Positions 34,347-46,623 of a stretch of DNA of 64,000 nucleotides are shown in pieces (position 1 is the stretch's first letter; every line of letters begins with the position of its first letter). The translations under genes and the position numbers were made by a program. Below the pieces are notes generated by a model that was not told where the DNA came from, made no database searches, and saw only the letters and a list, made by a program, of their open reading frames with translations. The DNA is taken from contig NZ_JAVIXR010000013.1 of the NCBI RefSeq assembly GCF_031157525.1, positions 1-64,000 of the forward strand. The letters run 5' to 3'. The stretch is from Marinobacter sediminicola. GTDB taxonomy: Bacteria; Pseudomonadota; Gammaproteobacteria; Pseudomonadales; Oleiphilaceae.

Positions 34347-34453
34347 GCTTTACCCGTTTGTTGCGGACCGTAAGGCTTTTTTTGGTATGGCTCAACAAAC
34401 GATTGACCTGATCGTGGCCCTGTTTTAGGGCCACCCAGAGTTGCGGAAGAATA

Positions 34454-34489
34454 ACTTAAAATACTGCCCGGGATTAGTTGACCACTACA
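34454..34489 (+). mobile_element. IS3-family right-end fragment
   Basis: The last 36 bases before 34489 match the right end of the IS3 relic at 45618-46520 (TTAAAATACTGCC, then GGGATTAGTTGACCACTACA). It stands only a few bases from the CoA-transferase stop and is inverted relative to the fragment at 33494. Confidence 0.7.
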
Positions 34490-34496
34490 AACAGCC

Positions 34497-35708
34497 TTAC
34501 AGAATAACGCCTTTGTTTCGTAGGCTATCTAGAAAGCCCTTACGATCAGGAAAAAGCTCCGACAACACGCTCTCGGTGTGTTCGCCCAATCTTGGGGGAG
34601 GCGTGTCAGCATTCATAGGATTATTATTGAAACGGACTGGATTACTCACTAAATTCACTTCGCCAGCTTCCTCATGCGGCATGGCCACCTTCAACCCTCG
34701 GTGCTGCACTTGCGGATCAGCAAACACTTGCTCAATCGAATTGATCGGCCCACAAGGCACTCCTTCGCGCTCTAAAGCCTCAAGCCAAAAGAGTGTTGGC
34801 TTAGCTCGAATTAGGCTCTCAATGTTAGATACGAGTAGCTTACGGTTTTGTACTCGACTTCGGTTGCTAGCAAACCTCTTATCTAAGGCTAAGTCGGGCA
34901 CACCCGCCACCTTACAAAAGCGCCGGAACTGGCCATCATTACCAACCGCCAAAATAATGTGACCATCAGCGGTACTAAAGGCTTGGTAAGGAACGATGTT
35001 GGGATGTGAATTACCCATACGCTGTGGCGACTGTCCCGAGGTCAGGTAATTCATAGCCTGATTCGCGAGCATACTAACTTGAACATCCATTAACGCGACA
35101 TCAATCCACGCTCCTTCACCAGTCCTGCTGCGACCTATTAATGCAGAAAGTATTGATGTAGTTGCGTACATGCCTGTGAATAGATCCACCACCGCCACAC
35201 CTACCTTCACTGGCTCTCCTCCAGGCTCCTCATCCGGTCGGCCGGTGATATCCATCAACCCCCCCATACCCTGAAGAAGGAAGTCATAACCTGCCCGCTT
35301 AGAGTATGGCCCGCTCTGCCCGAACCCCGTGATTGAGCAATAAACGAGGTCTGGCTTAACTGTTTTAAGGCTGTCGTAATCCAAGCCGTAGCGTTTAAGC
35401 CCCCCGACCTTAAAATTCTCAAGGACCACATCACAATGTGTAACTATCTCTCGAATTAGAGCCTGGCCTTCCGGTTGCGCTATATCCACAGTGATGGAGC
35501 GCTTACCCCTATTCGCGGACAGGTAATAGGCGGCTTCCTGTGTGCCCTCCAGATAAGGTGGCCCCCAACCACGGGTGTCATCCCCCCCTTCTGGATGCTC
35601 AACTTTAATCACCTCGGCGCCCATATCTGCTAGGTGCTGGCTGCACCAAGGTCCTGCCAATATTCTGGACAGATCCAGCACACGGATACCTGCTAGAGGT
35701 TTCTCCAT
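34497..35708 (-). CDS. class III CoA transferase, probably glutarate CoA-transferase
   Basis: A CaiB/BaiF family enzyme of 403 residues. Family features: 'GIRVLDLSRILAGPWCSQHLADMGAEVIKVE' at the N terminus, 'NRGKRSITVDI', and the catalytic Asp in VGVAVVDLFTGMYAT near residue 170. Its partner immediately upstream on the same strand is gcdH, the arrangement known in pseudomonads (gcdH-gcdG) for activation of glutarate to glutaryl-CoA from lysine breakdown. The ATG at 35708 has AGGAG upstream; the frame is open to 35753. Substrate is inferred from the neighbour only. Confidence 0.85.
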   Translation of the reverse strand: MEKPLAGIRVLDLSRILAGPWCSQHLADMGAEVIKVEHPEGGDDTRGWGPPYLEGTQEAAYYLSANRGKRSITVDIAQPEGQALIREIVTHCDVVLENFKVGGLKRYGLDYDSLKTVKPDLVYCSITGFGQSGPYSKRAGYDFLLQGMGGLMDITGRPDEEPGGEPVKVGVAVVDLFTGMYATTSILSALIGRSRTGEGAWIDVALMDVQVSMLANQAMNYLTSGQSPQRMGNSHPNIVPYQAFSTADGHIILAVGNDGQFRRFCKVAGVPDLALDKRFASNRSRVQNRKLLVSNIESLIRAKPTLFWLEALEREGVPCGPINSIEQVFADPQVQHRGLKVAMPHEEAGEVNLVSNPVRFNNNPMNADTPPPRLGEHTESVLSELFPDRKGFLDSLRNKGVIL

Positions 35709-35756
35709 CGTAATTCTCCTGAGCGGGCCACGGCCCGCTCTATCGCATATCAATGA

Positions 35757-37230
<1,474 letters not shown>

Positions 37231-37749
37231 TACGGAACGTACGGCTGGAATACTGACTTCCCTGACCTGAATTAAACGTTACCTTTTCCGGTCGATAACG
37301 CTGCTACCAGGTATGTTCCAGAGCTTTTACAACCAAACCGGGATCGGAACTGGAAGGAATCACCCAGGCGGCCCCATCGATGACCGCTCCAGATTTAGGT
37401 GATATCACCGAACCAGACCTGGCCGAGCTGCTTCCTGCTCGAGTGCAAGAGTAAAGGCAAGTCGTTTTCTCGGCATCGACACCTCGTTTATAGTGGTATT
37501 CTTGCTACCTACGTGAATGTACCGAATCATCGGATCACTACACCGACCCACTCGATCCGATTGGCAGTGTCCGTGAAGTGCCCACCAAGACCACATAGCC
37601 TCTACCTGATTACTCTAAAGCGCTGCAATTATTATCTGGATTCGAGATTTAGGGGTTAGTTAACTTCATGGACTGTAAGCAAGTCCATGAAGTCTATTAA
37701 CAACTTCAAAATGTTCTCGAAATTACTTCACACGGTCATACTTCTACTT
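37231..37749. other. non-coding, degraded stretch
   Basis: Short frames only. The phrase around 37405-37430 (ATCACCGAACCAGACCTGG) is weakly similar to 44546-44570, so both may derive from one lost mobile element. Nothing functional is supported. Confidence 0.4.
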
Positions 37750-38070
37750 TCATACGGGGACGTCGATATCGAGAAATGGTGCATATTGTTGTGCTCCGAA
37801 AATATCTCCATCTCCCGCACTTCCGCTCGGCTTTAGCCTCTTGATTGTGAACTTTATTGCAAATGCAGGATCATATTTCACAAAATCCGAGATGCGATCT
37901 TGGCTAATGTTTAATATTTTACCCACAGTCTCTCTTGAAATAACTTTAGAGGATTTTACTTTTTCGTACTCCTCCTTTTCTCTAAATATAATATCAAACG
38001 TAATCTTATCAGTTCCTGCATTCTTACTTCTAACAGTCTTTGCCAGTTCTGAAAGTTTTTTAGTTTTCAT
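37750..38070 (-). CDS. DUF4387 protein, partner of the AtuA-like protein
   Basis: 106 residues matching DUF4387: 'LAKTVRSKNAGTDKITFDIIF', 'FVKYDPAFAIKFTIKR', 'PSGSAGDGDIFGAQQYAPFLDIDV'. These small proteins are almost always encoded beside DUF1446/AtuA proteins, as here (16 bases downstream), and sometimes are fused to them, suggesting a two-subunit enzyme. The reaction is unknown. The gene is A+T-rich compared with the gcdH operon, in line with separate acquisition. Confidence 0.85.
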   Translation of the reverse strand: MKTKKLSELAKTVRSKNAGTDKITFDIIFREKEEYEKVKSSKVISRETVGKILNISQDRISDFVKYDPAFAIKFTIKRLKPSGSAGDGDIFGAQQYAPFLDIDVPV

Positions 38071-38086
38071 TTGACGCTCCTTATTT

Positions 38087-39448
38087 TTAACCTACTGTCT
38101 TTGTATGGGTAGGGAAAAGTTCCAATGGGTCATCCACGGCCATTGTATGATTTAGAGTCCAGGTGTAAGCCGCGCTTGCCGGTAAAACCTCATCAAAAAT
38201 GAATGATACCCCTCCGGCGGTGCCTTTAACTTCTGGAAGCCTTGCATAAAAAAGTTGGCGAGTACCCGTGACTGCGACCTCTTCAGCCATCTCCTTTGTT
38301 GGAGCGATACCCTGAACAATTACCATCAACTCATGTGCTGGAGAATTTCTTAAGGGCTCCATATCGCCCATAATCCCATCTCTTCCAAAAACATTATAAT
38401 GAAGTTCCCAACCACTATCTCCAAACTTTTCCTTTACTTGATCCCGCGCCCAATCAATGACCTTGTCAATATTTTTTATAGTATAAGGATCCCTTACACC
38501 TGCCATTCCAACAAACCTTTCTCCTATTTTACCGGACCCCTCCAACTTCACTCTAAACTCTGTAGCGTCCTGGAATTCCATTCCAGTTACTTTTGTTGTT
38601 TTGTCACTCACTTGAACATAATGACAGTTGGTCATGTCCAGTAGACCACCCGCAACATATTCATGAAAAGGATTGCTGCGCTCATACATAGCATGTCCTG
38701 ATACAGAAGCAACTGTGCAACTTTGTTCAGGGAGCATTGCTGTAACTGAAACATCTTCTTGCGTTATTTCACCGAGAACGGTTTCTTTAGCACCATATGG
38801 CTCAGCACAAAATGATGCACACTCAAGAACTTTTCCTAGATAATATGATTGAGCTTTTGGGAAACCGTTAAACAGTGCCGGGGCTGCAAAAATAGCACTG
38901 TCGGAACTACGACCACCAATTATCACATCGCAATTTTGCTTTAATAGTTCTAGGAATGGGTGCACCCCTGCCATTGCAACAATTCGTTCCGTTTTTTCAA
39001 GTGTTTCTATATCCAGTGCTTGACGATCGTCAAGCCCCTCAATCACTGACCCAGATTGAATTTTTTCTTTCACATACTGATGACTTACTTCAGAGTAAAA
39101 CCAGCCAATTTTAAAGGGAGGCAAGTCGTGCTCCCTGGCAATCTCATGGATCATTTCCACGTACATGTCGACACGACTATTACTACCTGTGTCACCAGCA
39201 GAGCCAATGATCATAGGCACATTCTTCTTACGGGAAGCTAATAGCATTTCCTCAAGATCATGCCTCTGCCAAGCTTTCGGGCTTGCACATGTATCACTAC
39301 CTAAGGGGCCCGGACCAATATCATCACTGCCAGAGTCTGCAGCAATCACATCAGGACCAGCCTCAATACCTATATGAAAGCTTCCCGTTTTTAGTGGAGC
39401 AAAGCCAAGATGGCCATTAGGGCAGATAATTTTCAAAGATTTATTCAT
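38087..39448 (-). CDS. AtuA-like (DUF1446) acyclic-terpene-utilization family protein
   Basis: 453 residues covering the whole DUF1446 domain: 'NGHLGFAPLKTGSFHIGIEAGPDVIAADSGSDD', 'MIIGSAGDTGSNSRVD', 'CDVIIGGRSSDSAIFAAPAL', 'FGRDGIMGDMEP'. AtuA is encoded in the citronellol/geraniol (atu) pathway of Pseudomonas, but the wider family has no assigned reaction and occurs in many organic-acid clusters. No other atu gene is present here, so the substrate is probably different. It is first in a two-gene operon with DUF4387 and divergent, across 1.5 kb, from a permease operon. Confidence 0.85.
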   Translation of the reverse strand: MNKSLKIICPNGHLGFAPLKTGSFHIGIEAGPDVIAADSGSDDIGPGPLGSDTCASPKAWQRHDLEEMLLASRKKNVPMIIGSAGDTGSNSRVDMYVEMIHEIAREHDLPPFKIGWFYSEVSHQYVKEKIQSGSVIEGLDDRQALDIETLEKTERIVAMAGVHPFLELLKQNCDVIIGGRSSDSAIFAAPALFNGFPKAQSYYLGKVLECASFCAEPYGAKETVLGEITQEDVSVTAMLPEQSCTVASVSGHAMYERSNPFHEYVAGGLLDMTNCHYVQVSDKTTKVTGMEFQDATEFRVKLEGSGKIGERFVGMAGVRDPYTIKNIDKVIDWARDQVKEKFGDSGWELHYNVFGRDGIMGDMEPLRNSPAHELMVIVQGIAPTKEMAEEVAVTGTRQLFYARLPEVKGTAGGVSFIFDEVLPASAAYTWTLNHTMAVDDPLELFPTHTKTVG

Positions 39449-40965
39449 TTTTCAGTCACCTGTACTGTAGTTGTTATAACAGGCTTAAAGTATATGCATG
39501 TATTCTGGCTCGCGTCAACGAATTTTCCGCTTTTCTTAAGCGTGAATTATTTTGCCGACTTTTAACCACCCGACAAGGCCGGAAAAGCTAATCATCTAAG
39601 AAAGGGCAACCCCACATGTTCAGGAAAAAACAATTCTGCGAGAAAAACTTGGTTTGAGAACCGCCGACTCTGAAAGAGGCACAGGGTACAGCACGAGCGG
39701 ATCGGCGCTGGTAGCCTACCAGCGGGCGGTGATCTTGGGGCGGCAGCCGAGGGGCATAGGCCATTGCGCTTAGAGGAGGGGAAGGCAAAGCCGGCAATAA
39801 CCATTTACACTGCGCGTTCTGGGACAGGCCTGTGCACCGACCACCTGATGTCGTGGAGGCGCAAAGTCAACGCCAGCCGAAAACGGTGCAGCCGCACTCT
39901 AATCTGTACCCGAGAGAACGGCATGCATTTGGCGTCAGATTGCTAGTGCACTAGCATCCCGCCGAATTCTGGCACTAGCCCCCTCCTCCTGAACTTTACC
40001 TCTAGGGGCTATGGGCAAACAGACAGACATGAAGTCCAGACACTTTGCCTCATAGCGCCAGCACTCGGCTCGAAGCCTATACGTGACGCTGAACGTATAA
40101 AGCACAACTGGGGCGCAGTCTGAATCGATGGACAGAGCCCGAGCGCCCTGAGGTCAACTTAAAGGCGGGACGATCGCCCTTACAACAGTGCTTAATGATA
40201 AGCATTACCGGACACATTCGAAGCGCCGTGCTACCACGCCCTTGCTAAAAGCCAATCCTTAGGTGGTCGCTATCACCGACAGTGAATAGTGGATATGAAC
40301 CTACTCCAATATGCTAGTGCACTTGATCATGACCACAGCCTACGGCAACTCCGGCGCAAGGCAACCCACGGATCGCAAAACCTCTCTGACCCCTCGTCGA
40401 GCAAATGAATCACCGAGGACAACATCCTGATTCTATGCCAACCAGATCCAGCAGTGGCGAGCGCGCATAAGGATTGAAAAATCTTACCTGGAAGAATGAG
40501 CCAAGCTGACGACCAACCACCGCAAAACACACCTTGCGCAAGGTGCTTTGTTCCCCAGCGCTACAGGGAACAGTGTACATGGTACCTGCAATACGCAGCC
40601 CTAATGCTCGGCTTTGGACGAGCCCTCATGTCAGCTCAGAACTTGCACCCTCCCCTAATAATTACGCCAATATTCCATTTTGGAATATCGTTAGTCCTAA
40701 GTTTAATATGAATTATATTGACTAGCTGCATTTTTATTTGCGAAGATTCAAGGCTGTTATGACATGTTATATTAAGCTGTCGTGCAAACGCATCAAGCGC
40801 GCTATGAGAAATACTGGCAGCCATCGCACTAGGGAGCTTGATGCCTTTAGTCAAAATGGAAATATCGTTGTGAGGATAACTTAAGAATTCGGCTCAACCA
40901 CCCAAACCACCAACAACGGAATGCAACACGAAAAATCAGCCATCTAAAACAATAAAGGTACCACT
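39449..40965. other. long gene-free stretch between divergent operons
   Basis: No frame has coding character. Composition changes abruptly from G+C-rich debris (39600-40600) to A+T-rich DNA (after 40640), which fits remains of a lost mobile element joined to the permease promoter region. A perfect inverted repeat lies at 40670-40688. Confidence 0.5.
40670..40688. promoter_or_regulatory. inverted repeat, candidate operator of the permease operon
   Basis: ATATTCCA-TTT-TGGAATAT, an 8-bp perfect dyad with a 3-base spacer, in the A+T-rich leader about 280 bases before the permease gene. The divergent GntR-type regulator encoded at 44571 is a possible ligand; this is inference. Confidence 0.35.
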
Positions 40966-42321
40966 ATGCCATTTGCGTTAATGTTAATGCTTTCCTTAAT
41001 TGCCTTCGTGGCAGTTTTTTTTATATTCTTTAAAAGGCCAATGTATGAAATAATGGCTTTATCCTTATTAGGCATAGTCGCTGTTACTGGACAGTGGTCT
41101 AGCTTTTTTGATTATTTGATTTTTCCTGCAAATAGTTCTCTTTTCTTTACGATTTTTGCTTTCTTAGCCTTGGCCGCAATATTTGATGCTACCCACGCAG
41201 TATCAAAAATTGTAAATATTTTACTAGCTTTAGTAGGAAAATTCAGTGGAGGGGCTGGTTATGTAGCTCTTGCTGCAAGTGCATTTATGGCTTCGTTGTC
41301 GGGAACCGGACCTGGGAACGTAGCAGCTTCAGGTGTATTCACAATACCGTTAATGAAGAAGTCTGGCTTTACCCCCCACCTGGCAGCCACTACAGAAATG
41401 TCAGCAAGCATGCTTGGCAACGTAATACCACCCGCTGGAATAATATTTCTTACTTTTGGAATTTATGATGCATTTGCCCCAGGAAATTTGACATTGGGAA
41501 GCTGGCTTATCGCCTCATATTTAATTGGGCTATGGTTCATACTTCAACGTATTTTAACACTAATGATCCTATGCAAGATTGAAAATGTTAAACCCATACC
41601 AAAAGAAGATATTCCTTCATTTAGAGAGTCCTTTAGAGATGGATGGCACGCGCTTCTGTTACCAGTTTTCATATTCATACCTTTATTGCTGTCCGCCCTT
41701 CCAGATCACATATTAATTGGTCGACTTGGGGTAGACGGTGCTGGATACTTCTCAAAATCAGTAATGATGTTCACGCCTGGTATTGCTGCTGCATATGCCA
41801 TTTTAATCTCAAAGAAGGGAGATACTACCTTTGGGATTACTGAAATAATGACCATACTACGAAGCGCCCTACCTAATATAGTGCCGGTTGCAGCAACAAT
41901 TTATTTGGCCTATTCGCTTTCTCAAGCTTTTTTGGGCATGGGGGCTAATGATGAGATACAAAGTTGGTTTGTTTCTTTAGATCTCAGTGTCGGTGCACTG
42001 GTTATAATCCTTCCACTATTCTTTTGCATACTCGGCATGGTTCTTCCAGGGTCCGCACAAGTCGCTATTCTCGGTGGATCAATGATTAGTGTTTTTGGTG
42101 CGCTTGGAGGAGATCCTTTGCAATTAGCAATTATGCTGCCAGCTATGACAGGTGCAATGGAAGGTATGACTCCTCCACTTGCCCTTGGACTTTTTGTCGC
42201 TATGGGCATAGCTAAATCGGATTTCATAATGACATGTAAGTTGGCTCTAGTGTGGATAGCATCACACCTCCTAATGACTATGATTCTTGTTGCCGGAATC
42301 CTGCCAATTATATTTTTATAA
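40966..42321 (+). CDS. TRAP-type (DctM-like) large permease subunit
   Basis: 451 residues, about 12 hydrophobic helices. 'FMASLSGTGPGNVAASGVFTIPLMKKSGFTPHLAATTEMSASMLGNVIPPAG' (residues about 110-160) is the hallmark segment of DctM/TAXI-type permeases, and it partly recurs as 'LPGSAQVAILGGSMISVF' in the second half. It would import an organic anion with Na+. A small two-helix protein follows 11 bases later in place of a normal DctQ. No solute-binding protein gene is nearby. The codons are A+T-rich. Confidence 0.75.
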   Translation: MPFALMLMLSLIAFVAVFFIFFKRPMYEIMALSLLGIVAVTGQWSSFFDYLIFPANSSLFFTIFAFLALAAIFDATHAVSKIVNILLALVGKFSGGAGYVALAASAFMASLSGTGPGNVAASGVFTIPLMKKSGFTPHLAATTEMSASMLGNVIPPAGIIFLTFGIYDAFAPGNLTLGSWLIASYLIGLWFILQRILTLMILCKIENVKPIPKEDIPSFRESFRDGWHALLLPVFIFIPLLLSALPDHILIGRLGVDGAGYFSKSVMMFTPGIAAAYAILISKKGDTTFGITEIMTILRSALPNIVPVAATIYLAYSLSQAFLGMGANDEIQSWFVSLDLSVGALVIILPLFFCILGMVLPGSAQVAILGGSMISVFGALGGDPLQLAIMLPAMTGAMEGMTPPLALGLFVAMGIAKSDFIMTCKLALVWIASHLLMTMILVAGILPIIFL

Positions 42322-42332
42322 AGGAAAGAACA

Positions 42333-42581
42333 ATGAAAAAACTCCTATTTTTATTCTCAGTCTTGTGTGCACTTACGCTCTTTCTCGCCTTTTTGATTGG
42401 AGTTATGTTTATTATCGCTTTAACAATAGGCGGGGAGACTGCAGCTGCTCTTTCAAGCTACACACTGTACTTGAAGAGTATTAGCATGTACGTTGCCACA
42501 TTCGCTGTATTTGTTGGACTACTTCATATTTATATTTCAAAAGAACATGGGTTGAAATTTGATATTAAAAACAACAATTAA
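42333..42581 (+). CDS. small two-helix membrane protein, minimal DctQ-like partner
   Basis: 82 residues from the ATG at 42333 (AAAGGAAAG upstream; the longer frame from 42252 lies inside the permease gene). Two transmembrane helices (about 4-28 and 44-68) and a short charged tail. Position directly after the permease suggests it is its small subunit, although it is half the size of DctQ and has no sequence signature I can name. Confidence 0.65.
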   Translation: MKKLLFLFSVLCALTLFLAFLIGVMFIIALTIGGETAAALSSYTLYLKSISMYVATFAVFVGLLHIYISKEHGLKFDIKNNN

Positions 42582-42659
42582 TTATTTACCACAAGTACGT
42601 AGATAACAACTATTATCTTAACGAAAATAAAAAATTACCATTAAAAGAGAAATATTAAA

Positions 42660-43775
42660 ATGAAAAACGAGAACACAAAAAGCCTAGTATCTTGTATTGC
42701 ATTGATTGTCTGCGGCTTCTCCGCTCCCGTTGCGGTTGCGCAGTCAAAAGTGCCGAATATTTTAAGTGAAGCACCTGTTTCGGACATCGTTGTTGATGTC
42801 TTTGGCCAATTAAACTATGGCCTTATGTATGGAGACAGCGGTGATGGCAGTGAGCACTTCATTGTCGATAACGACAACAGTGGGAGCCGGATCGGAGCCA
42901 AACTGAAAGGCAATTTGGATGGCACAGATCTAACAATCGGCGCCCATGTGGAACTGGGGTACCAGCAGAACCCCTCTAGTAAAGTGTCTCTCGAAGAACG
43001 ATCAATAAGTGGCGAATTTAAAGAGCGTCACCTGAACATATTTGTTTCAGGCGACTTTGGTAAAGTATCGCTCGGTCAAGGTGATGGGGCAGCGAACGGA
43101 AATATCGAACGGGATCTGTCTGGCACAGGTGTTATTTCCTGGACCAATCCCGCGCTGGTGGGTGGCAGTCTGGATTTTCTTGACGCGGCCACCAATACGC
43201 GGGTCGGGCTCGGGGCCGCAATGAGTGACCAGGACTTCGAGAGCCGCTATAGCCGTGTAAGGTATGATCCACCCGCTTTGGGCGCCTTTAAACCAGTGAT
43301 AAGCCAGGGCATTAGGGGTGAGGACAATGTGACCGAAGTTGGCGTCAGGTTTTCGGGTCAGCTCGGCGGGAAATTTGAAGGCGCTCTGGGTTATTCAGTC
43401 AGGAATGTAGGCGGCGTAGCTGACGATTTTGAAACCCTTGGGGGCTCACTGTCGTGGTTGCATGACACGGGTATCAACCTCACGGGAGCCTATTCAACCA
43501 CCAGTGACGATGACCCGGCTAATCCGGATGCTGATTTTTACCTCGCCAAGGTAGGCTATAAAGTCGGCAAGCATGCGTTTGATATCCACTTTATGAAAAC
43601 AGAAGACCGCGTTGAGAAGGGCGACTCTGCGGAAACCGTGGGGGTTGGCTATGTCTTTACCCCGATCAAGTGGTTTGAAGCCTATGCTGGCTACAACAAC
43701 CACTCGCTGGATCGTGCTGGTGCGGACTTTAAGGATATTGACACTGTACTAATCGGGGGGCGACTCAAGTTCTGA
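42660..43775 (+). CDS. outer-membrane porin
   Basis: 371 residues with a signal peptide (about 1-27, ending PVAVAQS) and a general-porin pattern: 'DVFGQLNYGLMYGD', 'SGSRIGAKLKGNLDG', 'LNIFVSGDFGKVSLGQGDGA', many alternating beta strands, and the terminal 'VLIGGRLKF' ending in Phe for BAM-dependent assembly. It follows the permease pair and probably admits their substrate. Its codon use is more G+C-rich than that of the permease genes just before it. A strong terminator follows. Confidence 0.88.
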   Translation: MKNENTKSLVSCIALIVCGFSAPVAVAQSKVPNILSEAPVSDIVVDVFGQLNYGLMYGDSGDGSEHFIVDNDNSGSRIGAKLKGNLDGTDLTIGAHVELGYQQNPSSKVSLEERSISGEFKERHLNIFVSGDFGKVSLGQGDGAANGNIERDLSGTGVISWTNPALVGGSLDFLDAATNTRVGLGAAMSDQDFESRYSRVRYDPPALGAFKPVISQGIRGEDNVTEVGVRFSGQLGGKFEGALGYSVRNVGGVADDFETLGGSLSWLHDTGINLTGAYSTTSDDDPANPDADFYLAKVGYKVGKHAFDIHFMKTEDRVEKGDSAETVGVGYVFTPIKWFEAYAGYNNHSLDRAGADFKDIDTVLIGGRLKF

Positions 43776-43821
43776 CCGGTCTGTAAATATTGTCCTGCAC
43801 GGGTGAGTAACCCAATTCTTG

Positions 43822-43851
43822 CCGCACCAGATTATCGGTGCGGTTTTTTTT
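43822..43851 (+). terminator. Rho-independent terminator after porin
   Basis: CCGCACC-AGATTAT-CGGTGCGG-type stem (CCGCACCGATAATCTGGTGCGG topology) followed by eight T residues, 46 bases after the porin stop. It closes the permease-porin operon. Confidence 0.85.
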
Positions 43852-44570
43852 GCATACCAGACATGATAGCGCGTTGCGCCTTGGTGGGCGCAGCTCTCAG
43901 AGTCTGTCAACGTAGATGTCGTTTGTTAGCTATAAGCTCTTTAACATATGACCGTCTTTTCCGGACTCCGGGTGACCGACTCCGAGACCGGCTCTCGCGG
44001 AGCCTCAGCCTTTGCTGCTTCTATAACCTGCTTTCGCTACTATGCAAGATACTGGCTCACCCCATAAAATAGGTTTCCGACGAACTATTCCCAGAGCTAG
44101 TTGTGGTTCCCGGTTTTGATAACGCCTGTCAATTCCGGCACCCTAACGATAGTTCGCTTGTACCCGCCCTCTCCGCTCTTACCTTACGAGCCTTTTCCTC
44201 CGCTGCTTACGACAACGGTTAAGCTAAAGGAGAGCAGGTCAGCTTGGTTCCTCCATCACGTCAACGATTTCTCATGCAGCTTGGTCAACTTCTATATGTC
44301 AGGACGGCATTGCTGTGACACACAACTACGCAGACACATAGGGTTTCGGCACTGATAGTGCCGACCGGTCAATTTAAGGGTGTTTACAGAACTTACAGTT
44401 CAAAGATCTGAGCGCAGGCGATCGATAACTTTCCTGCTGCGACCAAGGAATCAGCGTGGCTCGACCGTACGCGCAAAAAAGGTACGAATTTATTGGCTTA
44501 CGGAAGTGGGGCCAGCCCGAACCGCTTGAAGATCAATTCCAATCACGAAGAACCAGAGCTGGCCAAGCTT
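43852..44570. other. non-coding stretch with probable mobile-element debris
   Basis: No plausible coding frame. The G+C content and lack of structure contrast with the A+T-rich regulator gene to its right. Weak similarity of its end (44546-44570) to 37405-37430 hints at a shared lost element. Confidence 0.4.
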
Positions 44571-45326
44571 TCAACTGTAAGCATCCTGGAGAGTTCTTTC
44601 AGTAGAAAATTTATATTCCGCACCTAAGTAGCATGCCACACGATATTCTAAAGGGGTCTCATTAAAGTAAATTACAGAAGTGACCATTAAAATTGGGGTG
44701 CCTTCTTTTACTTTAAGAGAGCGTGACAAATTTTCATCTGAAACAGTGGCCTCTAATGTTTGCTTAATCCGGTTCGGCCTATTTCCTTCTATTTCTTTAT
44801 ATAAATCAATAGTAGAGAACGCTTGTTTTCTTTTCTCGAACTCTTTAGCTTTTTCAGAAACTTTAAATCCAAGTGATAAAGGAAAATAACTTTCGTATTG
44901 CACTATTGGATTGCCATCACCCTCTCCTATTAGAGTCAATTTCAAAACCGACTCTTCAGCTGATAGGTTTAATAGCCCACCAATTAAAAAACCTGCAAAA
45001 ATAGAATCTACTCTCCCTACTTTTGTAGATCCTTTAACTCCTTTTTCAGTAAGGGTTTTATTGAAACTTACCATTTTAGATAGAGTCTGATCGTACTTTA
45101 TTTTTTGAGCAAAGCTTCCAGCCCCTTTCACTGTCTTAATTAAGCCATCGGACTCCAGCATACTAATAGAGCGTCTAACCGTGATCCTACTAACATTATA
45201 TTTTTCACAAAGCTCTTTTTCCGATGGGATTTTCTCACCTTCTTCCCAAGTCCTACTTTCTATATTTTTTTTAATCTCTTTGTATAGCTTTTTGTATAGT
45301 GGCAGCGCTGATTTATCAAGAGTCAT
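44571..45326 (-). CDS. GntR/HutC-type regulator with UTRA domain
   Basis: 251 residues. The N-terminal GntR winged helix ('LYKEIKKNIESRTWEEGEKIPSEKELCEKYNVSRITVRRSISMLESDGLI') is followed by a UTRA effector-binding domain (about 95-240, 'GTPILMVTSVIYFNETPLEYRVACYLG'). HutC-type proteins repress uptake and degradation genes and are released by a small-molecule ligand. As the only regulator of the A+T-rich cluster 37.7-45.3 kb, it most likely controls the AtuA/DUF4387 and permease-porin operons. The gene is strikingly A+T-rich. Confidence 0.88.
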   Translation of the reverse strand: MTLDKSALPLYKKLYKEIKKNIESRTWEEGEKIPSEKELCEKYNVSRITVRRSISMLESDGLIKTVKGAGSFAQKIKYDQTLSKMVSFNKTLTEKGVKGSTKVGRVDSIFAGFLIGGLLNLSAEESVLKLTLIGEGDGNPIVQYESYFPLSLGFKVSEKAKEFEKRKQAFSTIDLYKEIEGNRPNRIKQTLEATVSDENLSRSLKVKEGTPILMVTSVIYFNETPLEYRVACYLGAEYKFSTERTLQDAYS

Positions 45327-45617
45327 AATTAAGTATCAACTCAATGTTTAATATTGATTTTAATTTTTCACCAACACAAATAACAGAAAACAAACTTTTA
45401 AAAAACAACTGGTCACCATCTCCACAAATGACATAAAACTCATTAAAACCACTTAGAGTCGCATTTATTTCGATCTTAAAACCTACACTATCATATTATT
45501 ATATCAGCTTTCTATAAGCTGTTAATTAGTTTAATGGGTGGCGCGTTCCTTACCACCATCAGACATCGACTACCGTTCCCTTGGTAGGCAAGTCGCTGCG
45601 CTCGCACACAGCCATTA
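45327..45617. other. regulator promoter region up to the IS3 relic
   Basis: A+T-rich leader of the GntR gene (45327-45520) followed by G+C-richer DNA near the IS left end. No ORF is supported. Confidence 0.4.
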
Positions 45618-46520
<903 letters not shown>

Positions 46521-46623
46521 CTAAACCACCCGACAACGAATTGCTGGGCGGCTTAGTATCGTTATATCCCGAGGCCCCAAGTTTTAGGTCGCGCCTCGTA
46601 TAAAAGTCTATTCGCTAAGCTTC

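Noticed and set aside
38087-39448. Assigning the gene as atuA of a terpene pathway
   Set aside because: No atuB-H homologues are present and DUF1446 is much broader than AtuA, so only family membership is claimed.
39764-39946. Short plus-strand frame in the gap before the permease operon
   Set aside because: No ribosome site, atypical composition and no recognisable domain; treated as debris.
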